A stretch of 64,000 nt of DNA from Pelorhabdus rhamnosifermentans (lineage in GTDB: Bacteria; Bacillota; Negativicutes; UMGS1260). This document shows, piece by piece, positions 16,892-25,636 of the stretch. Numbering within the stretch: position 1 is the stretch's first letter; each line of letters opens with the position of its first letter. The stretch spans positions 41,288 to 105,287 of the forward strand of contig NZ_JAHGVE010000018.1 of assembly GCF_018835585.1 (NCBI RefSeq). The letters run 5' to 3'. The position numbers were made by a program, and so were the translations under genes. The notes beneath the pieces are model-generated. The model had not been told where the DNA came from. It saw nothing but the letters and a program-made list of their open reading frames with translations, and did no database searches.

Positions 16892-19202
16892 GAGGACATC
16901 CTCCTTTATCTAGCAGTCCTGCTGCTTTGAAATTTTCAAACAGAACTTGCGGCGTCATGGGCACTTGGTTAATTGCCACGCCTGTCGCGTCAAGAATGGC
17001 GTTGCGAATGGCAGGTGCCTGAGAGATAGCAGGAGGTTCGCCAAGGGCTTTATTGCCAAACGGCGCTGTTGGATCGTCTGTTTCCACGAAGGCCACACCG
17101 ATATCCGGCGTATCGGCTACAGTCATGAGTTTGTAGTCCAGCAGGTTGTTGTTGAGTGGTTTACCTGTTTTGGAGTCAAACAGGAGTTGTTCATAGAGGG
17201 CATAGCCTAACCCCATGCTGACACCACCGCATACTTGGCCTGTCGCCAGTTGTGGATTAATAATTTTGCCTGAGTCGTGGATGTTGTAGATAGTCCGTAC
17301 TGCTACTTTGCCTGTAGGAATATCCACTTCTACTTCGGCAAAGGTACAACCGTAAGCGAAGGCATTCGTTTTGGTCTGATAAGAAACATCTGCCGTTATG
17401 GGAGACGCCGCTGTGAGGTTGTAATAGCTGTCTAAGGCGACATCCGCGACAGACTTCAGTTTGGTGCTGTCCTTTCGATAGAGGATCCAACCGTCAGCAA
17501 TGGTAAGGGAAGCGGGGGGCAGACCCGTCATTAACTGGCAGCGGCCTAATATTTTATTATGGATTTCTTCCGCTGCCTTTTTGACGGCTGCACCGGAAAC
17601 ATAGGTTTGCCGTGAGGCGTAAGAGCCAGTGTCGAACGGGCTGATATCCGTATCTTGGTTGGAGATGACATGCACCCAGTCGATCGGGATGCCGATAGTG
17701 TCGGCTGCCATCTGCGCTAAAACGGTATCACTGCCCTGCCCAATTTCCGTTGCACCGATCTGGAGCTGTACGGAACCATCTTGGTTGAGGACGATGCGGG
17801 CACCAGCCAGTTCCAAGCTAATCGGCCAGGTAGCTGTGCCATAATGGAAGCAGGCCATGCCGACGCCGCGTCGCTTGGTACCTGCTTGGTTGCGATACAA
17901 GACTTTCTTTTTATCCCAGTCAAGGAGGTCACGACCTTTAGCCACGCATTCATTCATGCCGCAAGTATGATATTTCATGCCTGATAAGGGATCGACGAAG
18001 CCAGGATCATGAAAGTTTTTCATGCGAAAATCGATGGGGTCGGCGCCGATTGCACGGGCCAGGTCTTCCATATGGCATTCGAGAGCGAATATGACCTGCG
18101 GAATGCCATAGCCTCGCATCGCGCCTGCTGTGGGCATGTTGGTATAGATTGTGGTGGCATTGCAGGCCACGGCCTGATGCTTATACTGCACCCGGATGGT
18201 GCCTGATGCTTTCGCGGCGATGGCATGGCCGTGTGAGGCGTAAGCACCATTGATAGAAATAATATTGCCTTGGCAGGCTGTCAGCGTACCATCTTTTTTT
18301 ACGCCCGACTTGAGCTGATACTGGGTGGAATGGCGGGTACGGGTGGCGATGAATGTTTCTTCTCGGGTCAATTCTAGCTTAACGGGACGTCCGTTGACTT
18401 TGGTACTGAGGAAAGCGGCGAGCGGTTCTACGACAACATCCTGTTTGCTGCCAAATCCACCACCGACCCAGGGCTTGACGACTCGAATTCTGCCCCAGGG
18501 TATGCCTAGGGCCTGACCGACGATGCGGCGGCAAATGTGGGGAATTTGGGTTGACGAATAAATGACAATGCGCCCATCTGGGTCCATATAAGCAAAAGCG
18601 CTGTGGTTTTCCATGGCGCAGTGTTGAACGACACTTGTTGAATAATTTGCGTCTAGTGTGTAGTCCGATGCGGCGAAAGCTTGTTCTAAATCACCGAAAT
18701 GGTAGCTTGTTTCTTTGATAATGTTATCTTTTCTGCTCGAATGGATCTTCGCGGCGTCTTTTTTTAACGCATCATCAGGTGTCAGGATTGGCGGATATTC
18801 TTCATATTCCACTTCGATCAGACGCAAGGCTTTTTCAGCTGTTAATTCATCCTCAGCCACGACGGCCGCGATTTCGTCTCCCCAAAAGCGTACGTGTCCA
18901 GTAAGAAGATGGCGATCGGCTACATCCTGGTGAGCAGGGTCCATGCTATAAGGGTGTCCAGCCGTCGGAAAGGTGAACGCGGGGATATCTTCAAAGGTAA
19001 TTATTTTTACCACGCCTGACAGTGCTGTTGCTTTGTCCGTATGGATGCTTTTGACTCGTCCGTTTGCGATGGTGCTGCGAAAAATTTTGGCGTATAACAT
19101 ATCATGGACAAAGAGATCGTCTACATATTGCGCTTTTCCAGTTACTTTTTGGACACCGTCAATGCGGGCGACGCTTTTGCCAATCGTTGGCATCGGGATC
19201 AC
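16884..19202 (-). CDS. xdhA: Xanthine dehydrogenase, molybdenum-binding subunit
   Basis: This catalytic subunit (772 residues) hydroxylates hypoxanthine/xanthine-type purines at the Mo-pterin centre. It shows KVTGKAQYVDD at the N-terminus, VGGGFGSKQD, AGAMRGYGIPQ, GQGSDTVLAQ and the active-site glutamate motif ALGEPPAIS near residue 730. The start ATG has AGGAGTG upstream and its own sigma-54 promoter about 25 bp before the start. It is a second, separately regulated hydroxylase besides the gene at 8520. Confidence 0.92.
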   Translation of the reverse strand: MIPMPTIGKSVARIDGVQKVTGKAQYVDDLFVHDMLYAKIFRSTIANGRVKSIHTDKATALSGVVKIITFEDIPAFTFPTAGHPYSMDPAHQDVADRHLLTGHVRFWGDEIAAVVAEDELTAEKALRLIEVEYEEYPPILTPDDALKKDAAKIHSSRKDNIIKETSYHFGDLEQAFAASDYTLDANYSTSVVQHCAMENHSAFAYMDPDGRIVIYSSTQIPHICRRIVGQALGIPWGRIRVVKPWVGGGFGSKQDVVVEPLAAFLSTKVNGRPVKLELTREETFIATRTRHSTQYQLKSGVKKDGTLTACQGNIISINGAYASHGHAIAAKASGTIRVQYKHQAVACNATTIYTNMPTAGAMRGYGIPQVIFALECHMEDLARAIGADPIDFRMKNFHDPGFVDPLSGMKYHTCGMNECVAKGRDLLDWDKKKVLYRNQAGTKRRGVGMACFHYGTATWPISLELAGARIVLNQDGSVQLQIGATEIGQGSDTVLAQMAADTIGIPIDWVHVISNQDTDISPFDTGSYASRQTYVSGAAVKKAAEEIHNKILGRCQLMTGLPPASLTIADGWILYRKDSTKLKSVADVALDSYYNLTAASPITADVSYQTKTNAFAYGCTFAEVEVDIPTGKVAVRTIYNIHDSGKIINPQLATGQVCGGVSMGLGYALYEQLLFDSKTGKPLNNNLLDYKLMTVADTPDIGVAFVETDDPTAPFGNKALGEPPAISQAPAIRNAILDATGVAINQVPMTPQVLFENFKAAGLLDKGGCPRV

Positions 19203-19226
19203 TCCTGTTTTTTTCTATATAAATAC

Positions 19227-19242
19227 AGCAAAATTCATGCCA
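19227..19242 (-). promoter_or_regulatory. Sigma-54 promoter for xdhABC
   Basis: Read on the minus strand, 19242 to 19227 is TGGCATGAATTTTGCT, with GG and GC 12 nt apart. The predicted start near 19216 leaves a short leader with AGGAGTG before xdhA. Confidence 0.88.
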
Positions 19243-19278
19243 AAAAGTTAAAAAGCTTTGTTAAAATTCTGTCGGTTC

Positions 19279-19294
19279 TGGCATGAGTTTTGCT
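19279..19294 (+). promoter_or_regulatory. Sigma-54 promoter for the guanine deaminase unit
   Basis: TGGCATGAGTTTTGCT has GG at 19280-19281 and GC at 19292-19293. It is back to back with the xdhABC promoter, only 36 bp between the two -24 boxes, so one activator complex could serve both. Confidence 0.88.
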
Positions 19295-19620
19295 TATACT
19301 ATACGGTATATCCGGTTGGGTACTGAGATCCATACTTTGGGCCTGCCGAATCTTTATCAGAACTTTCCTGAAGGAGCCAAAGTTATTTACAACAGCCCTA
19401 TGATTGCTGGCCGTGTTACGGCAGCTTTTCTGAATGTTGCTCGGAATGGTACAATTATCTCATTTTGACACAGGAACAGTTGCGAGTGCTTAGCTAAGAG
19501 CGTAAGTATTACTTGCTTTTTTGCCCGCTTGATATTGCAGCTAGGGTGGCTTCATTGCTGGATGAAATAGATAGATTCTGCCGCTTGAGGTTATCAAGCA
19601 CGGAAAGGATGGATAGTGAT
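19295..19620 (+). other. Long leader between the divergent sigma-54 promoters and guanine deaminase
   Basis: About 310 nt of predicted transcript precede the guanine deaminase start. A 61-codon frame covers 19283-19468, but its only ATG lies inside the -24/-12 promoter and no ribosome site precedes an internal start, so I treat it as non-coding or decayed. The candidate activator site at 19455-19470 lies inside. No terminator-like hairpin was seen. Confidence 0.5.
19455..19470 (-). promoter_or_regulatory. Candidate activator-binding site (inverted copy)
   Basis: On the minus strand this reads TGTCAAAATGAGATAA, differing from the 7321 copy at only two positions. It lies about 210 bp upstream of the xdhABC promoter and about 175 bp downstream of the guanine deaminase promoter; enhancers for sigma-54 can act from either side. 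Confidence 0.4.
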
Positions 19621-20904
19621 ATGTCTGATAACATCATGATCATGAAAGGAAATATTATTTTTACCCCTACCATGGGACAGTTTAAAGTTCTAGAAAATAG
19701 TTATATTGTTGTTAAAAAAAAGCAAGTAATTGGAACTTATGGTGAGCTTCCGTCCGAATATAACGGATTGCCTATTACGGATTATGGAGATCATTTAATT
19801 GTCCCAGGGTTTGTTGATTTGCATTCCCATGCCCCACAGTTTGTCAATCGAGGGCTTGGTCTTGATTTGGAATTACTTCCTTGGTTGAAGAAATACACGT
19901 TTTTTGCTGAGGCTCGGTTTGAAGATGTTTCTTATGCCGAAGAAGTTTATAAACAAGTTGTTTTAGAATTGTGGCAGCAAGGCACGACGCGTGTAGTCTT
20001 GTTCGGTACTATCCATACAGAGGCAACCATGAAGTTAATGGAACTTCTTGCTCAGGCGGGTCTTGGTGGATGTGTTGGTAAAGTCAACATGGATCGAAAT
20101 TCTCCTGAATTTTTAATTGAAACAACGGAACAATCTATTGATGATACTGAAACCTTTATTAAAAATACGCTTGATAAGTATGAACGGGTAAAGCCGATAA
20201 TTACGCCAAGGTTTGTACCCTCCTGTACGCCGGAATTGATGATGGGTCTTGCTCGTTTGGCTAAAAAGTATCAGGTACCTATCCAATCCCATTTATCCGA
20301 GAATCTGGATGAAATTGCGCTGGTTAAAAAATTGCATCCTGAGTGTTGTAACTATGCGAGTGTTTATCAGAAATTTGAGTTATTTGGTCAACAGCCGACG
20401 ATCATGGCGCACTGTGTTCATAGTGATGAGTTGGAACAAAAATTAATGGAAGAAAACAGCATATATGTAGCCCACTGTCCATATTCTAATAATAATCTAT
20501 CAAGTGGGATTGCGCCCATTAGAAGCATGATCAATCAAGGCATCGCTGTTGGACTAGGTTCTGATGTATCTGCCGGACATGAGGTATCAATAGCAAAAGT
20601 GATGGCCATGGCTGTTCAGGTTTCTAAATTAAAATGGTTAGATACTAAAAAAGAAGACCGCTTTCTTACGATACCTGAGGCGTTTTATTTAGCTACTAAA
20701 GGTGGCGGAAGTTTTTTTGGCAAAGTGGGAAGCTTTGAAGAAGGCTATGAATTTGATGCATTAATTATTGCTGAAAGATCTTTAGCCGATTCAAATCAAC
20801 GTTCTGTGGAAGAACGTTTAAATAGATTTATTTATATTGGTGATGAGCGAGATATTGTTGCAAGATATGTAGCGGGTGAAAAAATTGATCGGCCAGAATT
20901 TTAG
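19621..20904 (+). CDS. guaD: Guanine deaminase
   Basis: This zinc amidohydrolase converts guanine to xanthine and ammonia, feeding the xanthine dehydrogenases. From the chosen ATG it has 427 residues. Motifs are PGFVDLHSHAPQFVNRGLG, HLSENLDEI, VAHCPYSNNNLSSG and GLGSDVSAGH, the last two characteristic of guanine deaminases. In-frame codons extend to 19513 and a second ATG sits at 19609, but homologous starts and the GGAAAGGATGG sequence at 19602 favour 19621. It is followed by the permease and adenine deaminase. Confidence 0.9.
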   Translation: MSDNIMIMKGNIIFTPTMGQFKVLENSYIVVKKKQVIGTYGELPSEYNGLPITDYGDHLIVPGFVDLHSHAPQFVNRGLGLDLELLPWLKKYTFFAEARFEDVSYAEEVYKQVVLELWQQGTTRVVLFGTIHTEATMKLMELLAQAGLGGCVGKVNMDRNSPEFLIETTEQSIDDTETFIKNTLDKYERVKPIITPRFVPSCTPELMMGLARLAKKYQVPIQSHLSENLDEIALVKKLHPECCNYASVYQKFELFGQQPTIMAHCVHSDELEQKLMEENSIYVAHCPYSNNNLSSGIAPIRSMINQGIAVGLGSDVSAGHEVSIAKVMAMAVQVSKLKWLDTKKEDRFLTIPEAFYLATKGGGSFFGKVGSFEEGYEFDALIIAERSLADSNQRSVEERLNRFIYIGDERDIVARYVAGEKIDRPEF

Positions 20905-21015
20905 CTGCCTATTACACAACAAATACCTGAAAAGTATGAGGAGGGTGATCAAAAAAAAGGCTGAAGAGATTAAAGAGAAGGTCTTTGACACGAGGATAGG
21001 AGAGGGGAGTGAAAT

Positions 21016-22344
21016 ATGTCAGTTAACGAGGGAATACTAGAACGCGTGTTCCATCTTAAAGCGAAGAATACTGATGTCAGAACAGAAATTTTGGCGGGAC
21101 TGACAACTTTTGTAGCGTTAGCCTACATTATTTTTGTTAATCCTAACATTTTGGCTGATGCTGGTATTCCAAAAGAGGCCGCCATCGCCTCTACTATTTG
21201 CGCAACTGCTGTGGCGACATTTCTCATGTCAATTTGGGCCAATTTTCCGATTGCAGTGGCACCAGGCATGGGGCTCAACGCGTTCTTCGCTTATTATGTT
21301 GTGGGTGTTTTGCACTTATCGTGGCAGGTGGCTTTAGGTGCCGTATTTTTTTCCGGTATTTTCTTCTTGATTTTGACACTAGGGGGTATTCGTCAAGCGA
21401 TTATTCGTGCCGTACCAATGAATTTGAAGAGTTCCATTGGCGTCGGAATCGGATTGTTTATTGCCTTTATCGGTTTAAAAAATGCGGGAATTGTTGTTGC
21501 AGATAAGGCTACTTTTGTTACTGTTGGGCATCTTGCTGCACCAGCACCTTTCTTGGCGTGTATCGGACTTATTATTACAGCTGTATTGGTTGCCCGTGAG
21601 ATAAAAGGTGCTATCCTCATCGGTATTCTGGTTACAACGCTTATGGGGATGGTAGCCGGTGTTGTACAGGTGCCTCAAGGCATTGGCGATATTATGAGTT
21701 TTCATTTACCGAATATGACGCCTACTTTTATGGAATTGGATATTAGAGGTGCCTGGGAATTCGGCATCTTTTCTATCGTCTTTACGTTTACTATTGTTGA
21801 GCTCTTCGATAATATGGGTACACTGATTGGACTTACTCGAAAAGCTAAACTGATGGATGACAAAGGGGAAATAGAGAACCTGGATCGTGCCTTGACAACT
21901 GATGCGATTGGTACGTTAATGAGTGCGATATTTGGCACTTCGACTGTCACTTCTTACGTCGAAAGTGCCGCTGGTATTGCTGAAGGCGGCAGAACTGGTC
22001 TTACGGGTATTACTATTACGGTGCTCTTTCTTGTGTCGCTTATTTTTGCACCGCTCATTGGTTTGGTGCCGGGGTTTGCTACTGCGCCCGCGTTGATACT
22101 TGTTGGCGCGATGATGATGGCTGAAATTAGTAATGTATCATTTGATGATATAACAGAAGCTGTGCCGGCCTTTTTGACAATTATCATGATGCCACTTACT
22201 TACAGTATTGCCAATGGATTTGCTTTTGGATTTGTCAGCTATACCTTCGTTAAAGTTTTGGCAGGAAGGTACAAGGATGTTAGCATCGTTATGTGGGTAG
22301 TGAGTTTAGCTTTTCTTGTTAACTTTTATATGCGGCTATATTAA
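21016..22344 (+). CDS. Purine permease, AzgA-type NCS2 family (guanine/hypoxanthine/adenine)
   Basis: This inner-membrane importer has 442 residues and about 12-13 hydrophobic segments. It shows TEILAGLTTFVALAYIIFVN, the substrate-site APGMGLNAFFAYYVVG and the ELFDNMGTLIGL and TSTVTSYVESAAG motifs typical of the AzgA (PbuG/GhxP/AdeP) branch, as opposed to the xanthine/urate NAT branch. Its position between guanine and adenine deaminases predicts purine-base uptake. The RBS is GGAGAGGGGAG. Confidence 0.9.
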   Translation: MSVNEGILERVFHLKAKNTDVRTEILAGLTTFVALAYIIFVNPNILADAGIPKEAAIASTICATAVATFLMSIWANFPIAVAPGMGLNAFFAYYVVGVLHLSWQVALGAVFFSGIFFLILTLGGIRQAIIRAVPMNLKSSIGVGIGLFIAFIGLKNAGIVVADKATFVTVGHLAAPAPFLACIGLIITAVLVAREIKGAILIGILVTTLMGMVAGVVQVPQGIGDIMSFHLPNMTPTFMELDIRGAWEFGIFSIVFTFTIVELFDNMGTLIGLTRKAKLMDDKGEIENLDRALTTDAIGTLMSAIFGTSTVTSYVESAAGIAEGGRTGLTGITITVLFLVSLIFAPLIGLVPGFATAPALILVGAMMMAEISNVSFDDITEAVPAFLTIIMMPLTYSIANGFAFGFVSYTFVKVLAGRYKDVSIVMWVVSLAFLVNFYMRLY

Positions 22345-22360
22345 ATAGGAATTGAATTTT

Positions 22361-22396
22361 TTTTGCCAGGCAGTGCTTCGATATTGCCTGGCAAAA
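22361..22396 (+). terminator. Hairpin between permease and adenine deaminase
   Basis: TTTTGCCAGGCA (22361-22372) pairs with TGCCTGGCAAAA (22385-22396). No T-run follows on the plus strand; a T-run precedes it. It may stop or attenuate transcription or protect the upstream mRNA end. No promoter is evident before ade, so some read-through is expected. Confidence 0.55.
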
Positions 22397-22420
22397 CTAT
22401 ATTAAAATACTGGGTGGTTT

Positions 22421-24151
22421 ATGATGAAACCAATCAATGATTTGGTGTCTGTGGCCCGCGGGATGCTTCCTGCCGACTTGGTGTTAAAAAACGCCAAGGT
22501 ATTTAATGGGTTTACTGGTGAATTTATAGCTCAAGATGTGGCCATTGTCAAAGGCTGGATCGCTGGTGTCGGCAATTATACGGGTATTGAAGAGTTGGAT
22601 TTGGCGGGAAAATACATTACACCTGGTTTTATTGATGGGCATGTCCATATTGAAAGCTCATTAGTCAGCCCGGCGGAATTTGCCAGGGCGCTCGTGGCAT
22701 GCGGAACAACGACAGTGATGGCTGATCCGCATGAAATTGCTAATGTGGCGGGAGTCGATGGGATACGTTACATACTGGCGGCTTCGGAATATTTGCCTCT
22801 CAATGTTTATATCATGCTGCCTTCCTGTGTACCAACCAGTCGATTGGAAAATGCCGGTGCCAATTTAGCGGCAACCCATCTTAAGGAGTTTATTCATCAT
22901 CCACGTGTGTTGGGGTTAGGAGAAATGATGGATTATCCGGGTGTGCTGGCCCAAGATTCAACAGTGCTGGAAAAGATTTATTTGGCTGATGGCAAAATTA
23001 TTGACGGCCATTCGCCAGGTCTGACAGACAAAGATTTGACTGCCTATATTGCTGCGGGTATCCGTTCTGATCATGAGTGTATGAAACCAGCGGAGGCATT
23101 GGAAAAACTGGCCCAGGGGATGTTTATCATGCTCCGTGAAGGTTCGGCAGCTAAAAATCTGCTGAATTTACTACCGATCCTTAATCGATATACGGCGCGC
23201 CGCTGTTTTTTTGCGACAGACGACCGTCATCCAGAAGATCTGATTACTGTCGGACATATTAATTATATGGTGAAACTGGCTAGTGAAGCAGGGACAGACT
23301 TAGCAACAGTTCTTCAAATGGCAACAATTAATACGGCCCGCTATTTTCATCTCGATGATGTGGGAGCTATTGCCCCTGGTTACCATGCAGATATTTTGGC
23401 GTTTCCTGATTTGTCAGTCTGGCAGCCTGAGCTGGTATTAAAAGATGGCCACATTGTGGCACGCGAGGGGCGGACAACCGTGACTGTCCCCAAAATTGAT
23501 GATACAGTGGTTCGGGATACGGTACATTTAGGCAGGGTAGAACAGGGGCAGCTGCGTATTGACGCTGTTTCGTCCTGGGCCAGAGTCATCGGCCTGGTAC
23601 CTTATGAATTGATTACCGAGACGTTGGAAATGGAGATGCCTGTTTCAGATGGCGAATTACGGATTGACGCGGCGGAAGACTTATTAAAAATCGCTGTTTT
23701 TGAACGCCATAATAGGACAGGCAATGTTGGGGTGGGCATCTTAAAAGGGTTGGGTTTAAGAAGTGGTGCCATTGCGACTACGATTGCACATGATTCACAC
23801 AATCTGGTTGTTGTCGGGGCGAGTGATGAAGATATGATTGCGGCTGTACAGGAAATCAATCGCGTGCAGGGCGGCATTACTCTTGTCAGGGAAGGGCGAG
23901 TATTGGGGACTCTGCCGCTACCACTGGCAGGATTAATGTCTGACAGGAATATTTACACGGTAAGAGAAGAGTTAGCTGCTTTGCAACAACTCGCCCGTAG
24001 TTTGGGCGTGAAAGAGTGTTATGATCCTTTCATGACCTTAGCCTTTCTCAGTCTTCCGGTGATTCCGTCGCTGAAACTGACTGACAAAGGGTTGGTAGAT
24101 GTTAACCAACATCGGATTGTACCTGTATGTATTTCGAACGAGGAACAGTGA
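22421..24151 (+). CDS. ade: Adenine deaminase
   Basis: This enzyme converts adenine to hypoxanthine and ammonia. It is 576 residues, normal for the bacterial Ade/YerA type, with the metal-binding PGFIDGHVHIESSLVSP, TTTVMADPHEIANVAG, the HECMKPAEALEKL region and FATDDRHPEDL. The C-terminal adenine-deaminase domain has GVGILKGLGLRSGAIATTIA and SHNLVVVG. The start is ATGATG behind TGGGTGG. With guaD it funnels both purine bases toward xanthine. Confidence 0.93.
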   Translation: MMKPINDLVSVARGMLPADLVLKNAKVFNGFTGEFIAQDVAIVKGWIAGVGNYTGIEELDLAGKYITPGFIDGHVHIESSLVSPAEFARALVACGTTTVMADPHEIANVAGVDGIRYILAASEYLPLNVYIMLPSCVPTSRLENAGANLAATHLKEFIHHPRVLGLGEMMDYPGVLAQDSTVLEKIYLADGKIIDGHSPGLTDKDLTAYIAAGIRSDHECMKPAEALEKLAQGMFIMLREGSAAKNLLNLLPILNRYTARRCFFATDDRHPEDLITVGHINYMVKLASEAGTDLATVLQMATINTARYFHLDDVGAIAPGYHADILAFPDLSVWQPELVLKDGHIVAREGRTTVTVPKIDDTVVRDTVHLGRVEQGQLRIDAVSSWARVIGLVPYELITETLEMEMPVSDGELRIDAAEDLLKIAVFERHNRTGNVGVGILKGLGLRSGAIATTIAHDSHNLVVVGASDEDMIAAVQEINRVQGGITLVREGRVLGTLPLPLAGLMSDRNIYTVREELAALQQLARSLGVKECYDPFMTLAFLSLPVIPSLKLTDKGLVDVNQHRIVPVCISNEEQ

Positions 24152-24156
24152 GAATG

Positions 24157-24172
24157 TATCAAAATAAGACAG
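24157..24172 (+). promoter_or_regulatory. Candidate activator-binding site upstream of ygeY
   Basis: TATCAAAATAAGACAG begins 86 bp before the sigma-54 promoter at 24243. It is the weakest of the three TCAAAATGAGAT-like copies. Confidence 0.35.
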
Positions 24173-24242
24173 AAATATCATATTTTCCTTGACTTTTGCT
24201 TAGAGTCATACGATTTTTCGCTGGGAGTCATAAGAACGAGCT

Positions 24243-24258
24243 TGGCATGATTATTGCA
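24243..24258 (+). promoter_or_regulatory. Sigma-54 promoter for ygeY-ygeW-hydantoinase
   Basis: TGGCATGATTATTGCA, with GG at 24244-24245 and GC at 24256-24257, is identical over all 16 bases to the yqeA promoter. It lies 69 bp before the ygeY start. Confidence 0.88.
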
Positions 24259-24326
24259 AAGCATATAGTTTATATTGCTTGAATTGAGTTTGTTGAAACA
24301 AGCTCAATCGGGAAGGGGATAGTATC

Positions 24327-25574
24327 TTGAAAGATAATTTTCAAAGAGTTTTTGAACTTGCCCAAAAATATGAAACGGATATGACGCAATTTTTGCGGGA
24401 TATGATTGCCATCCCCAGCGAAAGCTGTGGCGAGCAACAAGTGATTCAAAGGATTAAACGGGAAATGAAAAAAGTGGGTTTTGATAAAGTTGAGATTGAT
24501 CCGATGGGGAATATCCTGGGTTATCTGGGACATGGCAGACACGTAATCGCCATGGACGCTCATATTGACACAGTAGGTATTGGAAATCCCGCTAATTGGG
24601 GATTTGATCCTTATCAAGGGTGTGAGGATCAGGCTGTGATTGGAGGGCGTGGTGCCAGTGATCAAGAGGGCGGTATGGCTTCCATGATTTATGCCGGAAA
24701 AATTATTAAAGAACTGGGTTTGGAAGACGACTATACACTCGTTATTGTCGGCTCCGTGCAGGAAGAAGATTGTGATGGGCTATGTTGGCAGTATATTCTT
24801 CAGGAAGATAAGATTAAGCCGGAATTTGTTGTGCTGACGGAACCGACGGATGGCAAAATTTATCGCGGGCATCGCGGTCGCATGGAGATTAAAGTAGCGA
24901 CGAAGGGTGTCAGTTGTCACGGTAGTGCGCCTGAGCGGGGCGACAATGCCATTTACAAAATGGCACCTATTTTAACGGAACTCCGTGCGCTGCATGAGAA
25001 TCTGACTGAGCATACTTTTCTTGGCAAGGGGACACTTACTGTATCAGAAGTATTCTTTACTTCTCCCTCACGATGCGCTGTTGCGGATGGATGCTGGATT
25101 TCCATTGACAGGAGGCTTACGGCGGGAGAAACAGGCGAATTTGCTATCAAGCAGATCAAAAACCTGCCAAGCGTCCAAGCGGCTAAGGCTGAAGTGAGTC
25201 TGTATACTTATGAACGTCCGGCTTATACCGGGCTTGTTTATCCGACGGAATGCTATTTTCCAACCTGGTTGATTGAAGAAGACCATCCCGTATGCACACT
25301 ACTGATGAAAGCTTACGAGGCGCTGTTCCATGCAGCTCCTGAATTAGATAAGTGGACCTTTTCAACAAATGGTGTTTCTATTATGGGACGTTATGGGATT
25401 CCTTGTATTGGCTTTGGACCGGGGCACGAAAATCAAGCGCATGCACCGAATGAAAAAACTTGGAAAGCGGAACTTGTCCGAGCAGCCGCTATGTACGCCG
25501 TCATTCCTCAATCTTATGTTAGCGAGTATGCGAAGAAAATGCCGAAGATTACGGAAAATCTGATGGAATTTTGA
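24327..25574 (+). CDS. ygeY: YgeY family M20-type amidohydrolase
   Basis: This metal-dependent hydrolase of the M20 peptidase/deacetylase family has 415 residues. Visible metal ligands are [10 protein letters not shown] (first Asp/His), [10 protein letters not shown] (bridging Asp) and [11 protein letters not shown] (Glu pair). Family members cluster with selenium-dependent molybdenum hydroxylase genes. The substrate is probably a ureido or acyl derivative of diaminopropionate made during purine ring breakdown; that is inference. The start is TTG, supported by GAAGGGGATAG. Confidence 0.88.
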   Translation: MKDNFQRVFELAQKYETDMTQFLRDMIAIPSESCGEQQVIQRIKREMKKVGFDKVEIDPMGNILGYLGHGRHVIAMDAHIDTVGIGNPANWGFDPYQGCEDQAVIGGRGASDQEGGMASMIYAGKIIKELGLEDDYTLVIVGSVQEEDCDGLCWQYILQEDKIKPEFVVLTEPTDGKIYRGHRGRMEIKVATKGVSCHGSAPERGDNAIYKMAPILTELRALHENLTEHTFLGKGTLTVSEVFFTSPSRCAVADGCWISIDRRLTAGETGEFAIKQIKNLPSVQAAKAEVSLYTYERPAYTGLVYPTECYFPTWLIEEDHPVCTLLMKAYEALFHAAPELDKWTFSTNGVSIMGRYGIPCIGFGPGHENQAHAPNEKTWKAELVRAAAMYAVIPQSYVSEYAKKMPKITENLMEF

Positions 25575-25636
25575 GGAGATTTAGGAATAAACAGGGAGTC
25601 TCAGAATGAGATAAATGGGATGGAGGAGAAATTTTT

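Noticed and set aside
19283..19468. A 61-codon frame ahead of guanine deaminase
   Set aside because: Its only ATG lies within the -24/-12 promoter, so transcripts would not include it; treated as leader or relic.
20937..20999. A 20-codon very basic frame (MRRVIKKRLKRLK...) between guaD and the permease
   Set aside because: No ribosome site at proper spacing, and it is A/G-rich leader sequence; probably chance.
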